Origin: an uncultured Lachnospiraceae bacterium
GTDB taxonomy: Bacteria > Bacillota > Clostridia > Lachnospirales > Lachnospiraceae
Length of the DNA stretch: 61,348 nt
Assembly (NCBI GenBank): GCA_910588955.1
Contig: CAJURQ010000017.1
Span: forward strand, 7,952-69,299
Direction of reading: 5' to 3'
The translations under genes and the position numbers were made by a program. Shown piece by piece: positions 33,636 to 42,436 of this stretch. Positions within the stretch are counted from its first letter, which is position 1. Each line of letters starts with the position of its first letter. Under the pieces are notes generated by a model. The model saw only the letters and a list, made by a program, of their open reading frames with translations. It was not told where the DNA came from and made no database searches.

Positions 33636-36600
33636 TTATCCCTGTCCTTTCTGCTCCTCCTCTCTCCTGCGGCGCGCCGCCACAAATATCACGATCGCCA
33701 TGACCGCTAAGATAAATGCCAGCCAGATAAAGTAGCATATCCCCAAAAAGGTCGGACAGATATGGCAGAGTCCGCACTTGGCGGCTGCGGATGTGCCGTC
33801 CGTCTCCACATAGGCAATGGCGTAACTGGAGAACAGTTCCGTGCGGATAGTGATGGTCTCGGGCGTATCGTCTATGTCGTTCATAAAGGTGTACTCCCCG
33901 TTATGGGCGCGGATGATATAAAATTCCCTGCCGTCACTTAACAGTTTCTCCGGGATGTTGACCACCACTTCTATCGGTTCATCCGTTGCGGTGATAGCGT
34001 TCCAGTCTCCGGCTCCTATTTTAATAAACATGGAGATGTCAACGTACATACCGAGTACGAGTCCGGGTACTTCTTCGCTGTACTCCTTGATGCCGCTCTC
34101 AATCACTTCTTTGTCCTGTGCGGGTACTTTTTCGGAGATGTCGGTGACGTCTATCCGAATCTCTATGGTCTCTCCGCCGTTTACTAACTCCTGCTGGTCG
34201 GGCGTCAGTACCGCCTTTACGACCGCCTCGGTGTCCGCCACTGCCGCAGTACATTTTTCTTCCTCGCATACCACGGTGACGATGACCGTGCCGTTTCCGA
34301 GTTTCACTTCTTCCTGCTGTGTCGGTGTGCCTGTGAGCTGCCCGGAGCCTGTGCTTTCCGCCGAGCCGGGCTGTGAATCCGGGCTGTCCGCCGTGGATGT
34401 TCCTGTCTCTGCGCCGCCTGTCTCCTGCCTTCCCGCTTCCGTATCAGAATCCCTCCACGGCTTCCCGCTTTCTTCCTGCTCCGTGCCTTCTTCCTGTCTG
34501 GGTTTTGTTCCCGGTCTGCCTTCCTGCTGTTTCTCTGCCGGAGGCGTGTCGCCGGGTGTCGGGGCTGGCGGTGTGGTTTTTGCAGGTGGTGTCACGGGCG
34601 GTTTCGGTGCCGGGTTACCGGGCTCTGACGTGGGTGTATTCGGGTCGGGACCGTCCGGGTTTGCCGGGTCTTCCGGGTCTGGTTTCGGGTCGTCCTCTTT
34701 ATCTTTGTCCCCGCCGTCTGCGGGCTTGCCGGGTTTCTTTGCCACGCCCTCCACGGTGACGGTCTTGTTTTCCCTGATATCGCTGATGGTATAGGTGCCT
34801 TCCGCCGTCAGTTCCACTCTGGCGCCGTTTACTTTCACCGCAAAGCTGTTTGTCTTTTGATATCCGCTGCTTAATGTAAAGCGGAAGGTAAAGCTGCCAC
34901 CCTCCTTTACGGGGCTTTCGCTGCCTGTCTGTGCCGACAGGGTATAGCCTGTGCCTGTCTGCAGGGTGACGGTGTATGCCGTGGTGTAGACCGCATAGAC
35001 GGTCATGTCCGCGGTGATGCCGGTAAACACCGCAGGGGTGCCCTGTTCGTCCATACACCATGCGCCCACCGCATTTTCTTTAGCAGGCACGGACGGAATG
35101 TCCGTCAGTGTGCCGCCGCTTTTCGTATAGCGGACTGCATATTCCTTTCCGTCCGCCATAAAGGTTATCTTCACACCGGGCAGCTCCCCGATGGTGACCG
35201 TTGCGGTCTCGCTCTGGAAGCTGGCATTGCCTGTCTCCACAGCCTTGACGCGTATCTCGTACTCCCCTGCGGGAAGGTTTTCTATCTTCGTTCCGCTTGG
35301 CGTGACATTTTTCCATGCGCCGAAACTGCCGTCTGTGTTCTTTACCCGGTATTCGTAGGTTGTGCCGGACGCCAATCCTGTGATGGCGCCGTCCGTGGCT
35401 GTGGGGTAGGACGCGTCCGTCTTGCCGGGCGTGGGTTTCGCCGGGCGTGCCGGGACGGGTACTGCCGTTGTCAGGCTCGCCGGGATAATGCCGTTTGCGG
35501 GATAGCGGATATATATGGTCTGCCCCATGTAGACGGTCACGTCACCTCCGCTTACGGGGTTCTGGCATCCCGCATCGGCAAACGCTTCGATGCCATCCGT
35601 CAGCGCAAAGGTCTCCGCTATGTAGCCGATTACCAGTTTTTCTTTTGTGGGCGCGGTGGGCATGGTGGCGATCTGCGATGTGCCGCTCTCCAAGGACGCA
35701 AAGCGGGTATCTGTCGCCGGATAGTACGCCTTGAATTTATAAATGGTTTTCTGTGCCATTCCCGTAAATGCGGTGCTGTCCTGCCAGTTTCCTGTCCCCT
35801 CTGCAAGGCGGTACTGTGCGCCCGTAATGGTCTTTAAGGTAATGCTGCTGTCCGTGCGGGTACTCAGTTCCGGGGCATTAGGCGCCGTGGGTCTAGCCGG
35901 AATGGGCAGGCTCTGCGCCGGGCTGTCGGTGGTCTCGCTGCCGTTGCCCTTCTTGATGATACTTAGGGTGGTTCCAAACCAGCCCTCCTTGATCGGGATA
36001 CAGCCGTCCGTGTCCGCCGTATACTCGGTGCCGTCTATGGTGTATTTTCCGCCTGCCGTAAGTCCAGTCAGTTTTTCTTCCCGGTAATTGATTTCTGCCG
36101 CAGGCGTTTTCTCCGGTCCTTTGACCTTTACGGTGAAAGCCTTTGTCGCTTCATTTCCCGCGTTGTCGGTGGCGGTGACCGTGATCTCCGTGATGCCCGT
36201 GGGTATTTCTGACGCAGGGATGGTAAAAGTAATTTCCGTCTGTAATGCGTTTGTACCAACGGCGACAGTCTGTTCCGTGCCGTTCTCCCCGACTTTATAG
36301 GTGATGGAGGCGATTCCCGCTGAGATGGCATTCTCCGGGTCGTCCTTTACCGTCACTTGGATATCCGTGGGGGCATCGTAGTAATCCGTCTTTGCATTTG
36401 TGGTAATAACTGGCGGGGTATCTTCCACGATCACGCCGCCCGCATCTGTCGTGCCTATGGTCACGCTGTCGGCGGCATTGCCCGCCTTGTCGGCACAGTT
36501 AATGGTGATGGTCCCGCGGAAATCCTTGTCAAAGGCAATCTTCGCCTCGCCGTCCTTGACCTCCGCCGTCTTTTCCTCCGCGCTTGCGCTGTCAAGGGTG

Positions 36601-39434
36601 CCGTCCGCCTTTCGGGGCGTCTGTTTGTAGCTGATCTTGTCCACGCCGCTGCCCGTGTCCGTGACAGGTACATGGATGATCATGCTCTTTTTGCCGATGA
36701 TCCAGTCCAAAAAGTCTTTCGCTTTGTTTTCGTAAGTGAGTGTGCCGATCACAGGTTTTTCCTTATCCAGTTTTACCGTAAACAGGTCGCTCTTCTCTGA
36801 TTCGTTTCCTGCCGCGTCTACCGCTTTGAAACGGTAGGTATGCTCTCCCTCCAAAACAGAGGGGTAATCATAGGTCACGCTGCCTGTGCCGCCCGGAAAA
36901 CCGTTTACCTTAGTATAGGGGGTGGCACCGTCAACGCTCACCCACAGCTCGATCACCCCTACGTTGTCATACAGACTCAGCGGGATTTTGTCCTGTGCAT
37001 TTGTCCATGTCGCAGGCAGGGTCACTCCATTTTGCAGGACGGGTTTGTCGGGTGCCGTGTTGTCCACGAGCGTAATCGTAAAGGAAATCTCCGCCGTTGC
37101 CCCTCCAATCGTCAGCTCTACCGTTGCGGTTCCGGGATTGATGTTATCCTTGTAGAGAATCGAAGTCTCATCCGGCTTATTGTCATCCTGCTCTACCCAG
37201 TCATCGCTGTAAGTGACCTGCACCGGCGTAACCGCGCTCCCCGTATAATCCAGGTCTGCCCCCTCTTTTATGGAAAGCTCTGCCGTGGCGGACACACTAC
37301 CGCATGTACATGTCTGTGTGATCATCGCGCCAGCGGCGGTATAGGTAAACCCGCCATGCTCGGACGCTGTTATTTTGTCCTGATAAGCACTCAGACCTTC
37401 AACCGCCCGATAAGCATCCAGATATTGGCACGAGGGGATATAGATATTAGTTAAACCAGTACATGAGATAAATATATCCTCGCCCGCTGTTGGAGGCTCC
37501 TTCCTTTGAAAGCTCACCGTAGTCAGACCAGTACACTCCTCGAACGCCCACGACCCTATATTTTCTACGCTGTCTGGTATCGTTACCGCCGTCAAAGCCG
37601 TACAATCATAAAATGCCTCTTCCCCTATACTTGTCACACTGGGCGGTATTTTCACATTCGTCAAAGATTCACATCGTCGAAACGCGAACGGCCCTATACT
37701 TATCACACTGGACGGTATCTGCACGCTTTGCAAGTTACTGCACGCTGAAAATGTATAATCCTCTATACTTACCACACCGAACGGTATTTCAATGCTTTGA
37801 ATCGCTTTGCACTGATCAAATACCCCCTCCCCTATACTTGTCACACTGGGCGGTATTTCCACATTCGTCAAAGATTCACATTGCTGAAACGCGAAGTCCC
37901 CTATACTTGTCACATTGGGCGGTATTTTAATGCTTTGAAGTGCTTTGCACTGTGCAAATGCACTATTCCCTATACTTGTCACACTGGACGGTATTTCCAC
38001 ATTCATCAAAGATTCACATTGCTGAAACGCGAACTCCCCTATGCTCATCACGCCATCCTCAATGATAATCTTCTTGATATCACTGTTTAGATAAAATGGA
38101 CTTCTATCGCTAAAATAATCAGTCATCGGACCGCTTCCACTGATGGTCAGCACGCCTGCCGTACTATCGAAAGTCCAGTTCACATTATCTCCGCAAGTGC
38201 CGCTGTCAGCCAATACTGCTGCCATCACCTGTGCACATTCTCCGGCTGTCTTTGCAATCTCCACCCATACTTTCAGTTTTTCCAGTGCCTCTTCGGAAAA
38301 CCGTGCCTGCTGTTCCTCTGTCAGCGTCTCGTATTCCTCCCAAATGGCAAGGGCTTCCTCGGCATACGCATACAGCTTTTCTTCCCATGCCGCGTAGCCT
38401 TCCTCATCCTTGTCCCTGTCCGGCTCTGCGGCAAGGTATTCCTCCCCGTCCGGCAGTGCCGCTATCCGGTCAAGCAATGTCTGCATGACAGCGTCTGTGT
38501 CGCTCTCTACCGTTACCGTAATTTGAGGCAGGCTGACGCCATACGCCAGCGTATAGCCATCGGGCAAACTAGCGGTAAAAATATAAGTTCCCTCTGTATT
38601 TCCGTCATACTCTGGCTCAGACTGCCATGTCACGCCGTCTATCGTAACCGTTTCTTCCTCTTTTTCTGTCTGTGTGTTCTCTAAGGTCTGCACGGAAATC
38701 ACATTTTCCGACAAATATTCCGGCATGGTGACGGTATGGGTTTCCTGTGCGGGTGCGCTTTCCCCTGTGTTTTCCTCCGTTTCGGAGTCGCCTTCGTCCC
38801 CGTTTTCTGTCTCGGTTGTCCCGTCTGTCTCCTCCGATTCCCCGTTCTCCGGCTGTTCGTCCTGTCCGTCCCCGGTCTCCGCATCGTTATCCCCGGTCTC
38901 ACCGCCTGTTTCCGTATCTTCCGGCTCTGAATCGGACGGCTCGCCTTCTTCTGTCTCCCCGGTACTGTCATCCTTATCTTCCGTGCCGGTGGTGTCCCCG
39001 TCCGGCTCTTTGCCGTCATTTTCTTCGGAATCCTCGTCGCCGCCGTTTCCCCCGGCATCTTCTTTGCCGACATCTTCCCCGGCATCCTCTTTGCCGGCAT
39101 CTTCTCCTGCATCCTCTTTGCCGCCACCGCCCGTTTTATCTTCTGCATCTTCCGATGACTGCTCTGTCACAACCGCCTCCAGCGTGTCGGGGAGCGTCAG
39201 TTCCGAAAGCGTAGTTCCCACCGGGACCGTCTGCTCCCTGATCTCCTCAGAAAGCGCGGTAAAACCGGTGATATGCCGCGTTTCCGGCTGTTCCTGCCCT
39301 GTCGCCGCAAAGGCGGAGAGTGTCACCAGAATATCCGGGTAAGTGTGAAGCAGCACACAAAAACTGAGCATCACCGCCAGTATGCGCAGACGCCTTTTTC
39401 TTCTCGCTTTCAACCATGCACGTTGTTCATCCAT
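33636..39434 (-). CDS. Giant BspA-type LRR cell-surface protein
   Basis: A 1932-residue surface protein. Order: N-terminal signal anchor (about 15-45), an acidic low-complexity stretch rich in E, D, G, T with repeated GKEDAGED units (about 100-225), a helical region (about 315-410), a BspA/LRR_5 domain with eight 23-residue repeats of the type SIGEFAFQQCESLTNVEIPPSVT (about 465-650), several Ig-like or beta-sandwich domains, a Pro/Gly-rich stalk (about 1545-1690), and a final membrane segment with the basic tail AARRRREEEQKGQG. No LPxTG motif, so it is membrane-anchored. BspA-type proteins bind host or bacterial surfaces. AGGAGG precedes the ATG. Confidence 0.9.
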   Translation of the reverse strand: MDEQRAWLKARRKRRLRILAVMLSFCVLLHTYPDILVTLSAFAATGQEQPETRHITGFTALSEEIREQTVPVGTTLSELTLPDTLEAVVTEQSSEDAEDKTGGGGKEDAGEDAGKEDAGEDVGKEDAGGNGGDEDSEENDGKEPDGDTTGTEDKDDSTGETEEGEPSDSEPEDTETGGETGDNDAETGDGQDEQPENGESEETDGTTETENGDEGDSETEENTGESAPAQETHTVTMPEYLSENVISVQTLENTQTEKEEETVTIDGVTWQSEPEYDGNTEGTYIFTASLPDGYTLAYGVSLPQITVTVESDTDAVMQTLLDRIAALPDGEEYLAAEPDRDKDEEGYAAWEEKLYAYAEEALAIWEEYETLTEEQQARFSEEALEKLKVWVEIAKTAGECAQVMAAVLADSGTCGDNVNWTFDSTAGVLTISGSGPMTDYFSDRSPFYLNSDIKKIIIEDGVMSIGEFAFQQCESLMNVEIPSSVTSIGNSAFAQCKALQSIKIPPNVTSIGDFAFQQCESLTNVEIPPSVTSIGEGVFDQCKAIQSIEIPFGVVSIEDYTFSACSNLQSVQIPSSVISIGPFAFRRCESLTNVKIPPSVTSIGEEAFYDCTALTAVTIPDSVENIGSWAFEECTGLTTVSFQRKEPPTAGEDIFISCTGLTNIYIPSCQYLDAYRAVEGLSAYQDKITASEHGGFTYTAAGAMITQTCTCGSVSATAELSIKEGADLDYTGSAVTPVQVTYSDDWVEQDDNKPDETSILYKDNINPGTATVELTIGGATAEISFTITLVDNTAPDKPVLQNGVTLPATWTNAQDKIPLSLYDNVGVIELWVSVDGATPYTKVNGFPGGTGSVTYDYPSVLEGEHTYRFKAVDAAGNESEKSDLFTVKLDKEKPVIGTLTYENKAKDFLDWIIGKKSMIIHVPVTDTGSGVDKISYKQTPRKADGTLDSASAEEKTAEVKDGEAKIAFDKDFRGTITINCADKAGNAADSVTIGTTDAGGVIVEDTPPVITTNAKTDYYDAPTDIQVTVKDDPENAISAGIASITYKVGENGTEQTVAVGTNALQTEITFTIPASEIPTGITEITVTATDNAGNEATKAFTVKVKGPEKTPAAEINYREEKLTGLTAGGKYTIDGTEYTADTDGCIPIKEGWFGTTLSIIKKGNGSETTDSPAQSLPIPARPTAPNAPELSTRTDSSITLKTITGAQYRLAEGTGNWQDSTAFTGMAQKTIYKFKAYYPATDTRFASLESGTSQIATMPTAPTKEKLVIGYIAETFALTDGIEAFADAGCQNPVSGGDVTVYMGQTIYIRYPANGIIPASLTTAVPVPARPAKPTPGKTDASYPTATDGAITGLASGTTYEYRVKNTDGSFGAWKNVTPSGTKIENLPAGEYEIRVKAVETGNASFQSETATVTIGELPGVKITFMADGKEYAVRYTKSGGTLTDIPSVPAKENAVGAWCMDEQGTPAVFTGITADMTVYAVYTTAYTVTLQTGTGYTLSAQTGSESPVKEGGSFTFRFTLSSGYQKTNSFAVKVNGARVELTAEGTYTISDIRENKTVTVEGVAKKPGKPADGGDKDKEDDPKPDPEDPANPDGPDPNTPTSEPGNPAPKPPVTPPAKTTPPAPTPGDTPPAEKQQEGRPGTKPRQEEGTEQEESGKPWRDSDTEAGRQETGGAETGTSTADSPDSQPGSAESTGSGQLTGTPTQQEEVKLGNGTVIVTVVCEEEKCTAAVADTEAVVKAVLTPDQQELVNGGETIEIRIDVTDISEKVPAQDKEVIESGIKEYSEEVPGLVLGMYVDISMFIKIGAGDWNAITATDEPIEVVVNIPEKLLSDGREFYIIRAHNGEYTFMNDIDDTPETITIRTELFSSYAIAYVETDGTSAAAKCGLCHICPTFLGICYFIWLAFILAVMAIVIFVAARRRREEEQKGQG
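37505..38065 (-). repeat. 69-bp LRR-coding repeats
   Basis: About eight 69-bp units encode the leucine-rich repeats of the giant surface protein. Blocks such as CACACTGG(G/A)CGGTATTT recur at near-regular intervals. They are coding and in frame, not a CRISPR array. High identity between units (for example those at about 37,660 and 37,870) makes expansion or contraction likely. Confidence 0.8.
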
Positions 39435-39660
39435 AACTTATCCCTCCTGTAAACTTTCTGCTCTGCTTATGCACATAAGCAGACTCGAAATGCTCCGCAT
39501 TTCTCGTTCGCGTTGCTCGTCATAAATCGTCATAGACAGTCTTGCGTGCAAGCACGCATCCTGTCTCTGCCGCTTTCCGACTCTGCTTATGCGCGCAGAA
39601 AGCCGCTATCTTCACGGGAACATGCGGTTCCGTAAAGATAGCGGCTTTGTAATTGACGAT
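39435..39660. repeat. Cluster of hairpins upstream of giant gene
   Basis: Several perfect stems lie side by side: CTGCTTATG/CATAAGCAG (39463-39482), GAAATGC/GCATTTC (39487-39503), GCGTGC/GCACGC near 39544-39557, and a 14-bp stem AAAGCCGCTATCTT (39599-39612) with AAGATAGCGGCTTT (39635-39648), which contains GGAAC/GTTCC. The last is a likely terminator for hemZ. CTTTCCGACTCTGCTTAT at about 39572 is almost repeated at 60232. No coding frame. Confidence 0.7.
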
Positions 39661-39763
39661 AAACTTATGGAGCAGACAGCAAAAAAGGCGCAAAAGGGCA
39701 TAGATTAGCTAATGATATCCTTTCGCGTCATTTCGTGTCAACCCCCTTTTTTCTTAAATCTGT

Positions 39764-39866
39764 GTTGAAGTAAATGTATTGTATGTGAAAAAGCACTTTT
39801 TTTCTATGGGGTTGGTATAGAGCGTCGTTTTTGTGGTATACTTTGCATATTTTTGTTTACATAACT
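39764..39866. repeat. Dispersed 103-bp repeat, copy B
   Basis: Ungapped match to 150-252 at about 80 percent. GGTATA occurs at 39814 and 39835, 21 bp apart as in copy A. It overlaps the hemZ stop codon by two bases, again directly downstream of a minus-strand gene. The 39649-39763 stretch between it and the hairpin cluster has no visible gene. Confidence 0.75.
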
Positions 39867-41325
39867 ATAAAATACAGCTCAAAAGCCTCCCTTTCCGCTC
39901 AATCATCTCCTCCACTCTTTCGATATACTGGGTCACATCCTTCACATTCTCGCACCGCTCGATCCGCTCGTCCGGGAAAACGCCCTTGGTGATGGATCCG
40001 GCACCCAGCGCCGCGATTGTCTGTTTCTCCTCGTTGATCAGAATGTTGTAAATGCCGTACTTACCCTGTCTGGAATAGCCCACATTCTCAAAATTGCCCG
40101 ACATGTTTTTCTGGCGGTAAAGATAGTAGGGCACCATCTCCATAGCCGCCGCCCCGCGTGCCGCGATCTCCATGATCTCCTCCGTGTTATTGTAGGCGGT
40201 CGCACCGTGTTCCTCGATCCATTTCCCCAGTTTGGAGGCACGCTTCACCGCAAGGGAATGCACCGTCAGGGCATCCGGCGAAAGCGCCTTAACCGCTTCT
40301 ATGGTATGCGCCACATCCGCCGCTGTCTCCCCCGGCAGTCCCAGAATGATATCCATATTGATATTGTCGAATCCGAGTTTTCTCGCCAGATGAAACGCCT
40401 CCTCCACCTGAGCCACGGTATGCCGTCTGCCGATCAGGTCAAGGGTCTCCTGCTTCATGGTCTGAGGATTCACAGAAATTCTCGTCACCCCGTTTTCCAG
40501 AAGCACCCGCAGCTTTTCCTCCGTGATGCTGTCGGCTCTCCCCGCCTCCACCGTGAACTCCTGTACGGCACTAAAATCAAACGTGCTCTTCAGTTTCGTG
40601 AGGAGCCGCGCCAGCTCCTGCGCTGACAGGGACGTGGGCGTGCCGCCGCCGATATAGACTGTGTCCAGTATCTTATCCCGCATCATTTCCGCCGTCGCAT
40701 CAATCTCGCGCTCCAAAGCACCCAGATAACTGCCCACCTTCTTTTTCCACGCGCCGATCGGATAAGAAGTGAAGGAGCAGTACAGACAGGTGGTGGGGCA
40801 GAAGGGAATCCCCACGTAGAGGCTGTAACCGTTCTCGTAATGCAGGGTGCGCAAAATCTCCTGCTCCCTCTTGGCAATGTCCAACGCCAGCGCAATTTTC
40901 TCTCCGCTCACCAGATGCATGTTTCTCAGATAAGCAACTGTTTCCTCCTCGCTCTTTCCCTGCTCCATCATGGTCATGGCGATCTTTGTGGGACGGATGC
41001 CCGTAAGATTCCCCCACGGCAAAGTCGTGCCCGTCTCCTCGCAGAGGGAACGGTAGAAAAAAAGCTTGAACGCATTTTTGTATTCCGGGGTTCCCACCGG
41101 TTCCTGCGGCTGCCAAGTATACTTATGTAAACTAGAAAGCAGTTCCAGCGTCACTACATCCTCACCGAAAAACAGTTCCATCACCGGCTCGCCCTCTAAA
41201 ATCCTCCTGTCCCTGACCTCCGTGTCCGGCGCCAGCATCCTCGGCTCCCACTCCGGGTAAAAGGACTTCAAAAGCGCCTGTATGTCATATTCAAACTGTG
41301 TCTTGTTGCTCTTTATAATCTGCAT
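39865..41325 (-). CDS. hemZ: Coproporphyrinogen III oxidase-like HemZ
   Basis: A 486-residue radical SAM protein of the HemZ group (coproporphyrinogen dehydrogenase family, HemN superfamily). It has an extra N-terminal domain of about 160 residues, the cluster motif GIPFCPTTCLYCSF, GGGTPTSL, and LGLPGE in the barrel. Whether it makes porphyrin here or has another radical SAM role is open, since no other haem genes are near. It ends inside dispersed repeat B. Confidence 0.92.
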   Translation of the reverse strand: MQIIKSNKTQFEYDIQALLKSFYPEWEPRMLAPDTEVRDRRILEGEPVMELFFGEDVVTLELLSSLHKYTWQPQEPVGTPEYKNAFKLFFYRSLCEETGTTLPWGNLTGIRPTKIAMTMMEQGKSEEETVAYLRNMHLVSGEKIALALDIAKREQEILRTLHYENGYSLYVGIPFCPTTCLYCSFTSYPIGAWKKKVGSYLGALEREIDATAEMMRDKILDTVYIGGGTPTSLSAQELARLLTKLKSTFDFSAVQEFTVEAGRADSITEEKLRVLLENGVTRISVNPQTMKQETLDLIGRRHTVAQVEEAFHLARKLGFDNINMDIILGLPGETAADVAHTIEAVKALSPDALTVHSLAVKRASKLGKWIEEHGATAYNNTEEIMEIAARGAAAMEMVPYYLYRQKNMSGNFENVGYSRQGKYGIYNILINEEKQTIAALGAGSITKGVFPDERIERCENVKDVTQYIERVEEMIERKGRLLSCIL

Positions 41326-41337
41326 TCTATCTTCCTC

Positions 41338-42024
41338 CTATCGATCCCGCGGCATCCCCATCTTTTCCCGCACCCCCACCGCATCAATGCCGGGATGTGT
41401 CAGATAGAGACGGCAGATCTGCTCCGTCATTTCCTTGGATATTTCATATTTCACAACGATATCGGAAACGCTTTTCCCCTTATCTACATCCCGCAGAATC
41501 AGACGCAGTTTGTCCACAGAAAATGTCACCTCCGGCACGCTTTTCTTATCCGTGGAAACTTGTGCCTCCTGCACGATATCCTTCCTGATGACCCGAAAAT
41601 TTCCCGTTTCCTCTTCCACTTCCAGCACCGCCATAGTCACAGGCTGGGAGAACCGCCTTGGACCACAGCTTCCGGGATTTAAGAAAAGACAGTCTCCCAC
41701 CCTGCGCTCCTCATACTTGTGTGAATGCCCATACACCGCCAGATCATAATGCCCCATCTCTTTCGGCATATGCTTTTTGTTATGTACCATAAAAATCCGC
41801 AGCCCGCAGACTTCCTCCGACAGACTTTCCGGCAGTCCCTTCGCCCACTCCTTGTCCGCATTCCCCCGGACGATATAAAGCGGCGCGATCTCCTTAAGGC
41901 TCTCCATCACCTTCGCAGTGTTGATATCCCCCGCATGCAAAATCACATCGCATCCCCGCAGAATCTCCACCATCTCATCCCGCAGCTTCCCGTGCGTATC
42001 CGACAACACACCGATCCGTTTCAT
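41338..42024 (-). CDS. YfcE/MJ0936-type phosphodiesterase with C-terminal extension
   Basis: The first 165 residues form a calcineurin-like phosphoesterase: SDTHGKLRDEM, LHAGDI, VRGNADKE, HNKKHMPKEM and YGHSHKYEE with NPGSCGPRRF. The family hydrolyses small phosphodiesters. At 228 residues it is longer than usual, because of a helical C-terminal domain (about 165-228, LRLILRDVDKGKSVSDIVVKYEISKEMTEQICRLYLTHPGID) that looks like a helix-turn-helix. It starts 13 bases upstream of hemZ in the same direction, with GAGGAGAGG before the ATG. Confidence 0.85.
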   Translation of the reverse strand: MKRIGVLSDTHGKLRDEMVEILRGCDVILHAGDINTAKVMESLKEIAPLYIVRGNADKEWAKGLPESLSEEVCGLRIFMVHNKKHMPKEMGHYDLAVYGHSHKYEERRVGDCLFLNPGSCGPRRFSQPVTMAVLEVEEETGNFRVIRKDIVQEAQVSTDKKSVPEVTFSVDKLRLILRDVDKGKSVSDIVVKYEISKEMTEQICRLYLTHPGIDAVGVREKMGMPRDR

Positions 42025-42148
42025 GTTCCTCTCCTCTTCTTCCTCATCTCAATGCATCCCACAACCGTTACGTCAAAACAACAGATACCAATACTTGCAA
42101 AAACGCCCATCCGTTCTTATACACATTTACACACTGTTATGAGGCATC

Positions 42149-42422
42149 TGCGAAACTCCTCTCATTGTCATAATAATTGTACAAATAACTCTCGCAGTCG
42201 TCCTTGCGCAGTAAAATGAGATTTTCTTAATATTCCGTCCAACACCCAGCAATTTCAGGACATGGATGTCCTGAAAAGCCCGTAACGAGCCCAGATGGCG
42301 AGTAAAGGGCGTTTGCGTCCCATATCCATTAACATGCCGGAATATTTTAGAAAATCCATTTTACGGAGCCGGACACAAGAGAGCTATTTGTGCAATTTCC
42401 ATACAGTAAAAAGAGTTTCGCA
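42149..42422. repeat. Long palindromic element P2 (274 bp)
   Basis: Ends TGCGAAACTC (42149-42158) and GAGTTTCGCA (42413-42422). A 27-bp stem with about four mismatches pairs 42211-42237 with 42338-42364. A perfect 10-bp inner hairpin (TTCAGGACAT with ATGTCCTGAA) lies at 42254-42275. The arms also hold ACAAATAACTCTC against GAGAGCTATTTGT. It fills the gap between eno and the phosphodiesterase gene and has no coding frame. End sequence and layout match P1 and P3, the core does not. Confidence 0.75.
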
Positions 42423-42436
42423 CTCACCTAATGAAG

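Noticed and set aside
37505..38065. Regularly spaced near-identical blocks as a CRISPR array
   Set aside because: They are in frame and encode leucine-rich repeats. There are no unique spacers and no cas genes.
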